A stretch of DNA of 64,000 bases from the NCBI GenBank assembly GCA_001874325.1, contig MPCW01000001.1:124001-188000 (forward strand), in the 5' to 3' direction. The notes under the pieces are model-generated. The model saw only the letters and a list, made by a program, of their open reading frames with translations. It made no database searches and was not told where the DNA came from. Shown one piece after another: positions 8,723 through 19,219 of this stretch. The DNA comes from Flavobacterium sp. MedPE-SWcel. Its GTDB lineage: Bacteria > Bacteroidota > Bacteroidia > Flavobacteriales > Flavobacteriaceae. Each line of letters begins with the position of its first letter. Position 1 is the stretch's first letter. The position numbers were made by a program, and so were the translations under genes.

Positions 8723-10690
8723 CTAGTCTACATTATCATGTAAAAACGAGTTGTTAGATCGTAATTGTAAATCATCATTACTATCTGATCCTAATGAGAA
8801 ACGCGACTTACTATTATCTTTTTTCGACTCATCTAAATCAATCCCCATTCTTTTATAAGCTGGTTCTTTCTCTATCTCCTCTACTTTAGATGAATTATTA
8901 TGGAATTTATGATTAAACTCTTTCATCTTTTTTCTTCGCTCTTCAGATCTTAAACGTAATGTTTCCTCTATAGTCATTTCTACAGGTGAAGCATCTTCAT
9001 TATCATCTACTAAAGAAGTTCCACTTCCTGATCCTTCTGATTTTTTAAGCGTTATATTCAACTCTTCACTTACAGGTTCTTCCTTAGCTGTTGGCTTAGA
9101 TTGTAATAACTCTTTTTCTTTTTCAAGATAATCTTCAAGAGAGTAACGAACTACTCTTTCCTCTTTCACTTCTGCTGTAGGTGGTGCTACATGTACAGGC
9201 TCAACAACATCAATATTACGAGTTTCATTAGTTACTTCAAAAAGTTGCTTTTCTTCCTTTTTTACATTTTCAGCAACTGCAGCATCAAAAGAAAATTCTA
9301 CTTGCTCCTCTTGAGGTACTATTACAAACTCAGGATCTTTTACTTCGATCTCGTTTATATTAATTACTGGCTGTTTTTTAACCTCTTCGGTTGGAGATAC
9401 TATTTCAAAGAAAACATCTAAATCATTAATTGTTTCTGATGATAAATCAGCTTCAACAATTACTTCATCTTCAGTTTTTTTTTCAACCACTTCCTCTTCT
9501 TCCAATGAGTAAACGACTTTCTCTTCTTCTACAGCTTCTGGAGCTTTGTCTCCTTCTTGCTTAGCTTCTTCATTAATTGGTGCCGAAAAGTCGAAAGAAG
9601 GTACAACTTGTTTTCCTGAAAGGTTAGTTTCTAACTTCTGCTCTCCTTCTAAAGCATGTATAATCTTCTTAGGTTCAGTATTTACTATTTCATCTTGCTG
9701 TTCTACATTAAAGCCTGTAGCAATAATTGTTACAGCAACAGCCTCTTCTAATGATTCATCTTCACCAACCCCCATAATGATGTTAGCATTGAAACCTGCC
9801 TCAGTCTGTATGTGGTCGTTAATTTCTCCTATCTCATCTATAGTAATTTCACTAGTACCCGAAACAATTAATAATAATACATTTCTAGCACCTGTAATTT
9901 TATTATCATTTAACAACGGAGAGTCTAACGCACTAACAATAGCGTCTTTTGCACGACTTTCTCCCGCAGCTGTAGCTGACCCCATTATTGCAGTACCACT
10001 GTTAGATAGTACTGTTTTAGCATCTTTAAGGTCAATATTTTGAGTATAGTGATGTGTAATCACCTCTGCAATACCTCTAGAGGCTGTTGCTAACACTTCA
10101 TCTGCTTTAGAGAAACCTGCCTTAAAACCTAGGTTACCATATACTTCTCTAAGCTTATTATTATTAATTACGATTAAAGAGTCTACCTGCTTTCGAAGTC
10201 TTTCTACTCCAGATAACGCTTGTTCGGAGCGAACTTTACCTTCAAACTGAAACGGTATAGTAACAATACCAACCGTAAGGATATCTCTTTCCTTAGCAAG
10301 TTGTGCTATTACTGGCGCTGCACCTGTACCGGTACCACCACCCATACCCGCTGTAATAAATACCATTTTGGTATTTATATCTAGCATCTTTTCTATCTCC
10401 TCTATACTCTCTAATGCAGCTTGTTGTCCTACTTCTGGATTGGCACCCGCACCAAGTCCTTCTGTAAGGCTAACACCTAGCTGTATTTTGTTTGGTACAC
10501 CAGTGTTTTCTAGTGCCTGAGAATCTGTGTTACAAACTATAAAGTCAACACCTTTGATTCCCTGTTTAAACATGTGGTTAATCGCGTTGCTACCGCCCCC
10601 GCCTACACCAATTACTTTGATAACGTTTGATTGATTTTTTGGTAAATCAAACGAAATGCTTCCAAAATTTGAATTGTCTTCCATATCCAT
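8723..10690 (-). CDS. ftsZ: Cell division protein FtsZ
   Basis: Tubulin-like GTPase that polymerises into the division ring. The GTPase core (residues about 20-335) carries the tubulin signature GGGTGTG at 117-123, the opening VIGVGGGGSNAI and the T7-loop region GFSKADEVL. At 655 residues it is far longer than the usual 380-400: an acidic, Glu/Val-rich linker of about 300 residues follows the core and ends in a conserved tail (SNNSFLHDNVD), which is the likely FtsA-binding peptide. Long linkers are typical of Flavobacteria. Two in-frame ATGs (residues 1 and 3) are possible starts. It is the last gene of the dcw operon, eight bases behind ftsA. Confidence 0.97.
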   Translation of the reverse strand: MDMEDNSNFGSISFDLPKNQSNVIKVIGVGGGGSNAINHMFKQGIKGVDFIVCNTDSQALENTGVPNKIQLGVSLTEGLGAGANPEVGQQAALESIEEIEKMLDINTKMVFITAGMGGGTGTGAAPVIAQLAKERDILTVGIVTIPFQFEGKVRSEQALSGVERLRKQVDSLIVINNNKLREVYGNLGFKAGFSKADEVLATASRGIAEVITHHYTQNIDLKDAKTVLSNSGTAIMGSATAAGESRAKDAIVSALDSPLLNDNKITGARNVLLLIVSGTSEITIDEIGEINDHIQTEAGFNANIIMGVGEDESLEEAVAVTIIATGFNVEQQDEIVNTEPKKIIHALEGEQKLETNLSGKQVVPSFDFSAPINEEAKQEGDKAPEAVEEEKVVYSLEEEEVVEKKTEDEVIVEADLSSETINDLDVFFEIVSPTEEVKKQPVININEIEVKDPEFVIVPQEEQVEFSFDAAVAENVKKEEKQLFEVTNETRNIDVVEPVHVAPPTAEVKEERVVRYSLEDYLEKEKELLQSKPTAKEEPVSEELNITLKKSEGSGSGTSLVDDNEDASPVEMTIEETLRLRSEERRKKMKEFNHKFHNNSSKVEEIEKEPAYKRMGIDLDESKKDNSKSRFSLGSDSNDDLQLRSNNSFLHDNVD

Positions 10691-10697
10691 CGGGTTT

Positions 10698-12083
10698 TTA
10701 TTCTGCGTTATCTAAAAAATCCTTAATCTTATCTATATATTTATCAAAAAACGATCGTTTCACTCGCTTCTCTGTAGATTCTCTCTCTTCATTAACTTCC
10801 GTAGCAGCAGCTACTTCTTCTAATTCTTCCTCTACTATATTTTCCTCTACAGCTTCAAATGCTGGTTGTACAGGTTCTTCTACTATTTTTTGAAACTCTA
10901 CAAGAGGTGTTGCGCTCTTAGTATTGTTACGAATACTATTCATTACTAGTCCTACAGCTGTAGCATAAAGTGGGCTTGATATTTCTTCATCAGAATCTCC
11001 AGCTAAATGCTCATTAGGATAACCTATTCTTGTATCCATTCCTGTAATATACTCTACTAACTGCTTAACATGCTTTAATTGTGAGCCTCCACCTGTAAGC
11101 ACTATACCTGCTATCAGTTTTTTACGAGGATCTTCATGTCCATATCCTTTTATCTCTGCAAATACTTGCTCTACAATTTCTACTACTCGAGCATGAATTA
11201 TTTTAGACAAGTTTTTAAGTGATATTTCTTTTGGTTCTCTTCCTCTTAACCCTGGAATAGAAACAATCTCATTATCTTTATTTTCTCCTGGCCATGCCGA
11301 TCCGAACTTTACTTTAAGCAGTTCTGCTTGTTTTTCTATAATAGAACATCCTTCTTTAATATCTTCGGTAATAACGTTACCTCCAAAAGGTATTACTGCC
11401 GTATGACGAATAATTCCATCTTTAAAAATGGCAAGATCTGTTGTACCACCACCTATATCGATAAGTGCTACACCTGCTTCTTTTTCTTCTTGACTCAATA
11501 CTGCATCTGCCGAAGCAAGAGGTTCTAGAGTAAGCCCTGAAAGGTCTAAATCAGCACTCTTAATACATCTCCCTACATTACGTATAGATGATGCTTGCCC
11601 AACTACTACATGAAAGCTAGCTTCTAGCCTGCCCCCATACATTCCTATAGGTTCTTTTATCTCTGTTTGCCCATCTATTTTAAATTCTTGTGGCAATACA
11701 TGAATAATTTCTTCTCCCGGTAACATTGCTAATTTATGCACTTGATCTATTAGCAAATCAATATCTTCTTCGCCTATTACCTCTTCTGGGTTACTTCTAC
11801 TAATGTAATCACTATGCTGTATACTGCGAATGTGCTGCCCAGCAATACCTACTACTACATCATTTATTTTATAATCAGAATCTGCTTCGGCCTCTTGTAC
11901 CGCTTGCTGAATAGACTGAATAGTTTGTGTAATATTATTAACAACTCCTCTAGCAACACCAAGACTTTTGGATTTACCTACACCCAAAATTTCCAGTTTC
12001 CCGTATTCATTTTCCTTCCCTATCATCGCAACAATCTTTGTTGTCCCGATATCTAAACCTACCGCAATGCTGTCTTTTTCCAT
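10698..12083 (-). CDS. ftsA: Cell division protein FtsA
   Basis: Actin-like ATPase that tethers FtsZ to the membrane. It shows GLDIGTTKIVAMIG at the start (phosphate 1), DIGGGTTDLAIF (phosphate 2) and VLTGGGSQLKHV (adenosine region), in the right order. After the actin fold (to about residue 390) comes an acidic linker of some 45 residues and then a basic, amphipathic end (KRSFFDKYIDKIKDFL), the usual membrane-targeting helix. The 461-residue length exceeds E. coli FtsA (420) because of this linker, paralleling the long linker of FtsZ. It sits between ftsQ (three bases) and ftsZ. Confidence 0.97.
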   Translation of the reverse strand: MEKDSIAVGLDIGTTKIVAMIGKENEYGKLEILGVGKSKSLGVARGVVNNITQTIQSIQQAVQEAEADSDYKINDVVVGIAGQHIRSIQHSDYISRSNPEEVIGEEDIDLLIDQVHKLAMLPGEEIIHVLPQEFKIDGQTEIKEPIGMYGGRLEASFHVVVGQASSIRNVGRCIKSADLDLSGLTLEPLASADAVLSQEEKEAGVALIDIGGGTTDLAIFKDGIIRHTAVIPFGGNVITEDIKEGCSIIEKQAELLKVKFGSAWPGENKDNEIVSIPGLRGREPKEISLKNLSKIIHARVVEIVEQVFAEIKGYGHEDPRKKLIAGIVLTGGGSQLKHVKQLVEYITGMDTRIGYPNEHLAGDSDEEISSPLYATAVGLVMNSIRNNTKSATPLVEFQKIVEEPVQPAFEAVEENIVEEELEEVAAATEVNEERESTEKRVKRSFFDKYIDKIKDFLDNAE

Positions 12084-12086
12084 ATT

Positions 12087-12809
12087 CTATTTTTTGGTGC
12101 ACACAACCTGTTGTGTAAATTTTAGATTTATTGTCTTATAACTTTCAATCACACTATCCTTTGCTGCATCCTGCAAAAATGCCATATAATTCTTAAACTT
12201 TCTTTCAATATTAAACGGTTTCCCAAATTCTATTTCATAGTTATAGTTCCTGCTCTTCATCATCAGGGTTCCGTTAGTACGGACTTCTATTCCTATAATA
12301 TTTTTTTTCAAGAAATCGTTGTTGTATACATACAACAGGAGCTTATTTAGCTTTGTGGTTTCTACTTTTTCGAGCTCTCCTGTTACCAGTAAAACACGTG
12401 CTGTATAGCTTTCAGAAAGTGGCATTGGGGTACCTTTGCGATCGATATAGTAAGAATTTGAGCCTACACATACCCGTGCAATAGGCATTTTCTGCCTAAT
12501 CACCGCTTTTAATTTTCCGTCAACTGTAGCATAAACCTCTGCCTTCTCGATCATTGGGTTTTCATCAAGAGACTTCTCCAGCTTATTCAAAGCTAGTTTA
12601 TCTTTCCTTATATCTGTAACCTTTTCGTGATTTTGTATCAACAACTTATTAACTTTATCAGGGGTGATAAAATTCTCTGTTTTTTCAAATGTTATGGTTG
12701 CTTCTTTCAGCCATCTTGTTTCGTTTCTATGCGCCGAAAAAGAATAAAGAAATACTACCACAAGTAGTATTACCACTAGCCTTACGTTATTCCAATTAAT
12801 CTTTTTCAT
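12087..12809 (-). CDS. ftsQ: Cell division protein FtsQ/DivIB
   Basis: Bitopic septal protein of 240 residues. It has a short cytoplasmic start, one membrane helix (LVVILLVVVFLYSFSA, about residues 11-26), a POTRA-like domain (ITFEKTENFITPDKVNKLL, then LEKSLDENPMIEKAEVYATV) and the FtsQ beta domain with YIDRKGTPMPLS. In the divisome it joins FtsL to stabilise the FtsW-FtsI synthase. Its first 14 bases overlap the end of murC, and it is followed by ftsA after three bases, so coupled translation is likely. Confidence 0.92.
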   Translation of the reverse strand: MKKINWNNVRLVVILLVVVFLYSFSAHRNETRWLKEATITFEKTENFITPDKVNKLLIQNHEKVTDIRKDKLALNKLEKSLDENPMIEKAEVYATVDGKLKAVIRQKMPIARVCVGSNSYYIDRKGTPMPLSESYTARVLLVTGELEKVETTKLNKLLLYVYNNDFLKKNIIGIEVRTNGTLMMKSRNYNYEIEFGKPFNIERKFKNYMAFLQDAAKDSVIESYKTINLKFTQQVVCTKK

Positions 12810-14148
12810 TTAAAACTTTTTTAATTTCTGGCACCATCTCCCCAATATCTCCAGCCCCTATAGTAACCACCACATTAGCCTTCGTTTTCTTTAATAAAGA
12901 CAATAAATCACCTTTACTTATCAATCGTTTATTCTCATTATCCATCTTATCGAGCAACCATTTAGAAGTAACTCCTTCTATCGGTAACTCACGTGCTGGA
13001 TAAATATCTAATAACGCTACATTTTCAAAAGCTGAAAGACTTCTAGCAAAACCATCTATAAAATCTCTTGTACGGCTAAAAAGATGTGGTTGAAATACCA
13101 CCAAAACCTTTTCGTCTGGATAAAGCTCTGTTACTGCCTGATGTACTGCATCTATCTCTGTTGGATGGTGTGCATAATCATCTATATAAACCTGTTCTTT
13201 TTCTTTTATTTGATATGAAAACCTACGTTTTACTCCTTTAAATGTTGCTAATCCATTAACAATCGATTTAGGATTAACCCCATAAGTAACAGCCATTGCA
13301 AACGCTAATAATGCATTACTAAGGTTATGCCTTCCTGGTAACGCAAATTTTACTTCTTTAACCGTTTCAGTTGGAGTAATTACATCAAACACATACCAAC
13401 CATCTTCAATAGTAATATTATTAGCTGTAAACGATGCCTCATCATTAATAGCTACAGTTAAAGCTTGTAACGGAAGCCCTGTAGGCACAAAAAGATGGTT
13501 CTTATTTTCTACTTTATCTGCAAACTCTCTAAAAACACCTTCTATCGTTGCTGTATCTCCGTATATATCTAAATGATCAGCATCCATACTTGTTACACAA
13601 GCAATATCTGGGTGTAAGTGTAAAAATGAACGGTCAAATTCATCTGCCTCTACTACGGTTACTGTCTTACCACTACCTATAAGGTTTGAATTATACCCCT
13701 CTACTACACCTCCTAAAAACGAAGTAACATCTACCCCACTTTCGTGCAGTACATGCCCTAATATACTAGAGGTAGTAGTTTTACCATGTGTACCCGCTAC
13801 TGCAAAACAAAAAGTATCTTTAGTTATAATACCCAATACCTCTGCTCGCTTTTTTATCTCAAAGCCGTTTTTAGCAAAATAATTCCACTGAAAATGATGT
13901 TTGGGTACAGCAGGTGTTACTACTACTAACGTGTTCTCTTTATTTAAATAAGGCAGCCCTATAAGCGCTACTTTATCATCAAAATGAATACTTATTCCCT
14001 CCGCCTTTAATTGATCGGTCAATTGAGTTGGCGTACGGTCGTAACCAGCTACATTTTTGTCTAAAAACTTAAAATAGCGCGCTAAAGCACTCATACCGAT
14101 ACCACCGATACCAATAAAATAGACATTATGTATATTATCCAGTTGCAT
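12796..14148 (-). CDS. murC: UDP-N-acetylmuramate--L-alanine ligase MurC
   Basis: Cytoplasmic Mur ligase adding L-alanine to UDP-MurNAc. It has the N-terminal nucleotide fold (FIGIGGIGMSALARY), the ATP loop GTHGKTTTSS, a central-domain VEADEFDRSFLH motif characteristic of MurC, and the C-terminal DDYAHHPTEI. 450 residues is normal. It lies between murG and ftsQ, overlapping ftsQ by 14 bases. The murB and ddl genes that often follow murC in Proteobacteria are not here. Confidence 0.97.
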   Translation of the reverse strand: MQLDNIHNVYFIGIGGIGMSALARYFKFLDKNVAGYDRTPTQLTDQLKAEGISIHFDDKVALIGLPYLNKENTLVVVTPAVPKHHFQWNYFAKNGFEIKKRAEVLGIITKDTFCFAVAGTHGKTTTSSILGHVLHESGVDVTSFLGGVVEGYNSNLIGSGKTVTVVEADEFDRSFLHLHPDIACVTSMDADHLDIYGDTATIEGVFREFADKVENKNHLFVPTGLPLQALTVAINDEASFTANNITIEDGWYVFDVITPTETVKEVKFALPGRHNLSNALLAFAMAVTYGVNPKSIVNGLATFKGVKRRFSYQIKEKEQVYIDDYAHHPTEIDAVHQAVTELYPDEKVLVVFQPHLFSRTRDFIDGFARSLSAFENVALLDIYPARELPIEGVTSKWLLDKMDNENKRLISKGDLLSLLKKTKANVVVTIGAGDIGEMVPEIKKVLNEKD

Positions 14149-14175
14149 ATCCCTTTGCTTCTTATTCTTAAGAGT

Positions 14176-15270
14176 TTACTCTTTTATTAATTTTATTATT
14201 TCTTTTACTATATCTTTTGTCGCATTAGGTTTAGCTAGCTCTTTTATACTCACTCCTAATTGCGCTCTTTTGTTATCATCTTGCAATAAACCTCCAAAAA
14301 CATCTTGAAAATCTGCATCTAATTGTGACTCTTTTAGCATTAATGCACCCTCTTTATCTACAACTGCTTTTGCATTTTTTGTTTGATGATCTTCGGCTAC
14401 ATTAGGCGACGGTATAAACAATACTGGCTTACCCACTATACAAAGCTCTGATACTGATGATGCTCCAGATCGTGATATAATTGCATCAGCTGCTGCATAC
14501 ACTAAATCCATTCTATCTATAAACGACAGAACTTGTACCCCTCCTTTGTCTCTATAAGATTTGTATTCTTCAAAATACAACTTACCACATTGCCATATTA
14601 CTTGTACTCCTTGCGCAACAAGCCAATCTATTTCTTTTGCTAGTAATTGATTGATACGTCTTGAACCAAGACTACCACCAAGTACTAATACTGTTTTTTT
14701 ATCAGCATCTAAACCTAAAGTTTTTATTGCCTCTTCTCTTTTATTACTTACTTCTATAAGATCTCCTCTTACAGGGTTACCTGTAAAAACAACTTTTTCT
14801 TTTGGAAAAAACTGCTCCATTCCTTCATAAGCTACACATATACTTTTTGCATTTTTAGACAGCCACTTATTAGTAATACCTGCATATGAATTTTGCTCTT
14901 GTATTACTGTTGGTACTCCTAATGATGCTGCCGACTTTAATAATGGCCCACTCGCAAAACCTCCTGTACCTATAACAACATCTGGCTTGAACGATCGTAC
15001 AATTTTGCGCGATTTAAACAAACTACTCATCAACTTAAACGGAAACATTGCGTTATCTAGCGTTATTTTTCGCTGAATACCTGCTATCCATAACCCTATT
15101 ATTTCATACCCTGCTTGTGGCACTTTTTGCATCTCCATTTTATCACTTGCTCCTACAAATAGTATTTCGCAATCAGGAAAATGTAGCTTCAATTCATTAG
15201 CAATAGCAATAGCAGGATATATATGTCCTCCTGTACCACCACCGCTTAATATGAATTTTTTGTTGCTCAT
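14176..15270 (-). CDS. murG: UDP-GlcNAc:lipid I transferase MurG
   Basis: Peripheral membrane glycosyltransferase that turns lipid I into lipid II. It carries the glycine-rich loop [24 protein letters not shown], the second-domain loop [11 protein letters not shown] and the UDP-GlcNAc pocket [12 protein letters not shown] with the downstream DHQTKNA. 364 residues is the usual length. It is preceded by ftsW (16 bases) and followed by murC (27 bases). Confidence 0.97.
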   Translation of the reverse strand: MSNKKFILSGGGTGGHIYPAIAIANELKLHFPDCEILFVGASDKMEMQKVPQAGYEIIGLWIAGIQRKITLDNAMFPFKLMSSLFKSRKIVRSFKPDVVIGTGGFASGPLLKSAASLGVPTVIQEQNSYAGITNKWLSKNAKSICVAYEGMEQFFPKEKVVFTGNPVRGDLIEVSNKREEAIKTLGLDADKKTVLVLGGSLGSRRINQLLAKEIDWLVAQGVQVIWQCGKLYFEEYKSYRDKGGVQVLSFIDRMDLVYAAADAIISRSGASSVSELCIVGKPVLFIPSPNVAEDHQTKNAKAVVDKEGALMLKESQLDADFQDVFGGLLQDDNKRAQLGVSIKELAKPNATKDIVKEIIKLIKE

Positions 15271-15286
15271 TATTTAATCTATTATA

Positions 15287-16570
15287 TTATTTACCTCTTA
15301 CTGCATCCATAGGGTTACCCTCTACTTCAAGTTCCCCCACTTCTTCTTTTTGCTTCTCTCTCAATATATGCTCATCTATAACACTTTGTAAAGCAGCTTC
15401 ACGATCTGCTTTTTCTTCTTCCTCTTCGGCTATTTCTTCTTCTTTTTTGGTAACGCTTATTATTATACCAATAGACACACAGGTCATCCAGATAGAACTA
15501 CCACCACTACTTATTAATGGTAGGGTTTGCCCCGTTACAGGCAGTAACTCTACAGCTACCCCCATATTAATAAGTGCCTGAAATATTATAGGGAAACCAA
15601 GCCCTATTATTAAAAGCTTACCAAATAAACTTTGTGCCTTATGTGCTGACACTAAAAAGCGGAAAAATAACATTAGGTATAAAACCAACACTCCTAAACC
15701 TCCTACTATACCGTATTCTTCTACTATAATTGCGTAAATGAAATCGGATGATGATTGCGGTAAAAAATTCTTTTGTACACTTTTACCTGGACCTAAACCG
15801 TATATCTGTCCAGTAGCTATTGCTATTTTAGCTTTCTCTATTTGATAATCATCTTCGTTTGGAGCATCTGTAAAAAAACGCTCTACACGCCCCTTCCAAG
15901 TATCTACCCTATTATTAGGCATAATATCTGGGAAGGCCATAATAAGCAATATAAACAATGTTAACATTGTCGCCCCAATACCCATAACCGTAGCTAAATA
16001 ACGTAATGGATATTTACCTACAAATACTAACATGCACACCATCGAAAAAATGAGCGCTGTTGTAGAAAAATTAGCTGGTAGTATAAGCCCTAGTATTATA
16101 AACACAGGAAGCCACAGCTCTAATAGCGAAGATTTAAAAGTTATCTTCTTATTCTCTATTTTAGCTAAATATCTTGCTACATAAACCATTAACACAATCA
16201 TGGCTAGTGCTGATGTTTGGAATGTTACCCCAATAAAAGGCACTTTAATCCATCGGCTAGCGTTAGCTCCGTTTATAATTGTTCCTTGTAAAAAAGTAAA
16301 GACCAATAGCAATGCGACTATAGGTAATGCTATTTTTGACAATGCTCTGTAGTAATGATAGGGTACTTTGTGTACAAAATAAATAAGTGTAAAACCTATA
16401 AATATATGAACAAGGTGTTTAACCAAATAACCAATGGTAGACCCCTTACCTATTACGTACACAAGATTTGTACTTGCGCTAAAAACAGGCATAAACGAAA
16501 TAAGAGCCAGTAACATTACAAATGACCAGATCCCTTTATCTCCCTTTAAGCTATTGATTAATTGTTTCAT
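15287..16570 (-). CDS. ftsW: Septal peptidoglycan glycosyltransferase FtsW (SEDS family)
   Basis: Polytopic SEDS protein of 427 residues that polymerises lipid II at the septum with FtsI. About ten hydrophobic helices are visible. SEDS signatures include IGKGSTIGYLVKH early on, GQIYGLGPGKSVQKNFLP, the essential-looking SDFIYAIIVEEYG, and PVTGQTLPLISSGGSSIW near the end. The C-terminal cytoplasmic tail is unusually acidic (KKEEEIAEEEEEKAD) and about 55 residues long. It lies between murD (a 70-base gap, the largest inside the operon) and murG. Confidence 0.95.
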   Translation of the reverse strand: MKQLINSLKGDKGIWSFVMLLALISFMPVFSASTNLVYVIGKGSTIGYLVKHLVHIFIGFTLIYFVHKVPYHYYRALSKIALPIVALLLVFTFLQGTIINGANASRWIKVPFIGVTFQTSALAMIVLMVYVARYLAKIENKKITFKSSLLELWLPVFIILGLILPANFSTTALIFSMVCMLVFVGKYPLRYLATVMGIGATMLTLFILLIMAFPDIMPNNRVDTWKGRVERFFTDAPNEDDYQIEKAKIAIATGQIYGLGPGKSVQKNFLPQSSSDFIYAIIVEEYGIVGGLGVLVLYLMLFFRFLVSAHKAQSLFGKLLIIGLGFPIIFQALINMGVAVELLPVTGQTLPLISSGGSSIWMTCVSIGIIISVTKKEEEIAEEEEEKADREAALQSVIDEHILREKQKEEVGELEVEGNPMDAVRGK

Positions 16571-16640
16571 CTCCTTTTAACTCTTAACTCTATGATCTAT
16601 AGAAAAACCCTTTTAAACCACTTGGTCGTAATGACGAATT

Positions 16641-17978
16641 CTATAAATTCTGAACAACAGCTTTAAACTGTCTACCTCTGTCTTCGTAACTTTCAAACAG
16701 GTCAAAACTTGCACAAGCAGGTGATAATAATACTGTATCTCCTTTTTCGGAAAGTCGCTGCGCCATCTTTACAGCTTCTCCCATACTTGTTGTTTCTGCC
16801 ACTACGTCAACCACATTACCAAATGCATTAATAATTTTTTGATTGTCTACACCTAGGCATATTATTGCTTTTACTTTTTCACGAACTAATTGCATTAACT
16901 CGTCATAATCGTTTCCTTTATCTACACCCCCTACAATCCATACTGTAGGCGCTACCATACTATCTAATGCAAAAAATGTTGCATTTGTATTTGTAGCTTT
17001 ACTATCATTAACATACTGTACATTCTGTATTTTAAGAACTTTTTCTAAACGATGTTCTACTCCTTGAAAGTCTGAAAGACTTTCTCTAATCGTTTGTTTT
17101 CTTATACGCATTAGCTGCGCAACTGCTGTTGCCGCCATAGCATTCTTTACATTATGTTTTCCGTCTAGTGATAGTTCTTTTGTTGGCATAGTAAAACCCT
17201 CTTTATTTATATTGCTCAAAATTGTATTGTCTTTTATATATACCCCTTCTGTTGTTTCTCCTGAAAGCGAAAAGGGTATTTTTTTTGCTTTAATTGTATT
17301 TTCTTCTAACCATTTCGAAATAACTGGATCATCTGAATCATACACTAAGTAATCATCCTCTGTTTGATTCATTGTTATTCTAAACTTCGCTGCTATATAG
17401 AGCTCATATCTATAATCGTAACGATCTAAATGATCAGGGCTTATATTTGTTATTATTGCTATATGTGGACGATAATCTACTATACCGTCTAACTGAAAAC
17501 TACTCAACTCTAACACATAGTTATCGTACTTATCATCTGCTACTTGCCACGCAAAACTCTTACCTATGTTACCTGCAACACCTATATTTAAATTTGCTTG
17601 TTTTAGCAAATGATGTGTTAACATAGTAGTAGTAGTTTTACCATTACTACCTGTAATACCCACTGTATCGACTGCTATAAAGTGTGAAGCAAACTCTATT
17701 TCTGATATTACTGAAATACCTTTCTCCCTCAACAAAACCACTATAGGCGACTTATCTGGTATACCAGGACTTTTCATTACCAAGTCAGCATTTAAAACTA
17801 ACTCTTCGGTGTGCTTTCCTTCTTCCCAATCAAGCTTATTAAGCGCAAGAACTTCTTTATAATTCTCTTTTATCTTTCCGAAATCAGACACAAAAACCTC
17901 ATATCCTTTTTTCTTCCCTAATATTGCTGCTCCTACACCGCTCTCGCCACCACCTAGTATTACCAATCGCTTTGCCAT
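16641..17978 (-). CDS. murD: UDP-MurNAc-L-alanine--D-glutamate ligase MurD
   Basis: Third Mur ligase, adding D-glutamate. It shows VILGGGESGVGAAILGKKKG at the N-terminus, the ATP loop GITGSNGKTTTTML, NISPDHLDRYD and the C-terminal VNDSKATN with LSPACASFDLFESYEDRG, all typical of MurD. 445 residues is normal. It starts one base after mraY ends, so the two are likely translationally coupled. Confidence 0.97.
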   Translation of the reverse strand: MAKRLVILGGGESGVGAAILGKKKGYEVFVSDFGKIKENYKEVLALNKLDWEEGKHTEELVLNADLVMKSPGIPDKSPIVVLLREKGISVISEIEFASHFIAVDTVGITGSNGKTTTTMLTHHLLKQANLNIGVAGNIGKSFAWQVADDKYDNYVLELSSFQLDGIVDYRPHIAIITNISPDHLDRYDYRYELYIAAKFRITMNQTEDDYLVYDSDDPVISKWLEENTIKAKKIPFSLSGETTEGVYIKDNTILSNINKEGFTMPTKELSLDGKHNVKNAMAATAVAQLMRIRKQTIRESLSDFQGVEHRLEKVLKIQNVQYVNDSKATNTNATFFALDSMVAPTVWIVGGVDKGNDYDELMQLVREKVKAIICLGVDNQKIINAFGNVVDVVAETTSMGEAVKMAQRLSEKGDTVLLSPACASFDLFESYEDRGRQFKAVVQNL

Positions 17979-17979
17979 A

Positions 17980-19215
17980 CTATCTTAGTTTTAATGATAC
18001 CACCGAGAATATGGCTAGCATTATAGCCACAATCCAAAAACGGGTAACAATTTTGCTTTCATGGTACCCTTTTTTCTGGTAATGGTGATGTAAAGGCGCC
18101 ATCAAGAATATTCGACGACCTTCGCCAAACTTCTTTCTTGTATATTTAAAATAAGCTACTTGTATAACAACCGAAAGGTTCTCTGCTAAAAACACCCCGC
18201 ATAATATTGGTATCAATAATTCTTTACGCACTGCAATAGCTAATACCGCTATAATACCTCCTATTGTAAGACTACCTGTATCTCCCATAAAAACAGAAGC
18301 TGGATATGTGTTATACCAAAGAAAACCTACTAACGCCCCTACAAAGGCTGCTATATACACCGTCATCTCTCCTGAGTTGGGTATATACATTATATTGAGA
18401 TAATTAGAGAATATTATATTACCTGAAACGAAGGCAAAAATACCGAGCACGAGTACTGCTATGGCGGATGTACCTGCTGCCAAACCATCGATACCATCAG
18501 TAAGGTTAGCACCATTAGACACTGCGGTAATAATGAATATTACTATTGGTATAAATATTAACCACGCAAAATCTTTATAATTATCACCTGCCCAAGAAAG
18601 CACCTCGGCATAATCAAGCTCATTATCTTTAAAAAACGGAATCGTTGTAGCGGTTGATTTTTCGTTTACAGGCATTTCTGTAATTACATCTCCACCCTCT
18701 ACTACAACCTCCGTAGTAGTTTTAACATTATCATCTGCACGTACCGTTACATCTGGATGAAAGTATAATACATACCCTACTATAAGCCCCAAACCTACTT
18801 GACCTATAACCTTAAACTTACCTTTTAACCCTTCTTTATCTTTCTTAAATATTTTTATATAATCGTCTATAAAACCTATAGTCCCCATCCAAAGCGTGGT
18901 GACAATAAGCAACATTACATAAACATTATCTAGCTTAGCTAACAACAATACTGGTATAAGTGTAGCTATTATTATTATTAGCCCACCCATTGTTGGAGTA
19001 CCTGCTTTTTGCACTTGACCTTCAAGACCAAGATCTCGAACTGTTTCTCCTATTTGTTGTTTGCGCAAGAAATCGATTATTTTTCGACCAAATACTGTAG
19101 ATATTAATAACGACAATATAACTGCCATACCTGAACGGAATGTAATATACTGGAAAACACCTGTACCTGGTACATCTAACTGTTTGTGTAAGTATTCAAA
19201 TAAATAGTACAGCAT
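17980..19215 (-). CDS. mraY: Phospho-N-acetylmuramoyl-pentapeptide-transferase MraY
   Basis: Integral membrane enzyme making lipid I from UDP-MurNAc-pentapeptide and undecaprenyl phosphate. Catalytic motifs are visible: GFIDDYIKI (Asp117 and Asp118), [10 protein letters not shown] (Asp240 and Asp243) and the [15 protein letters not shown] loop. At 411 residues it is about 50 longer than E. coli MraY. The extra part is a hydrophilic, Thr/Val/Glu-rich segment at about residues 155-205, between membrane helices, as is usual in Bacteroidota. It follows murE after four bases; no murF lies between them. Confidence 0.97.
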   Translation of the reverse strand: MLYYLFEYLHKQLDVPGTGVFQYITFRSGMAVILSLLISTVFGRKIIDFLRKQQIGETVRDLGLEGQVQKAGTPTMGGLIIIIATLIPVLLLAKLDNVYVMLLIVTTLWMGTIGFIDDYIKIFKKDKEGLKGKFKVIGQVGLGLIVGYVLYFHPDVTVRADDNVKTTTEVVVEGGDVITEMPVNEKSTATTIPFFKDNELDYAEVLSWAGDNYKDFAWLIFIPIVIFIITAVSNGANLTDGIDGLAAGTSAIAVLVLGIFAFVSGNIIFSNYLNIMYIPNSGEMTVYIAAFVGALVGFLWYNTYPASVFMGDTGSLTIGGIIAVLAIAVRKELLIPILCGVFLAENLSVVIQVAYFKYTRKKFGEGRRIFLMAPLHHHYQKKGYHESKIVTRFWIVAIMLAIFSVVSLKLR

Positions 19216-19219
19216 GCGC

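Noticed and set aside
9546..10043. Open frame of 165 codons on the plus strand inside ftsZ
   Set aside because: It is antisense to the conserved FtsZ core, with no family motifs and no promoter or start context.
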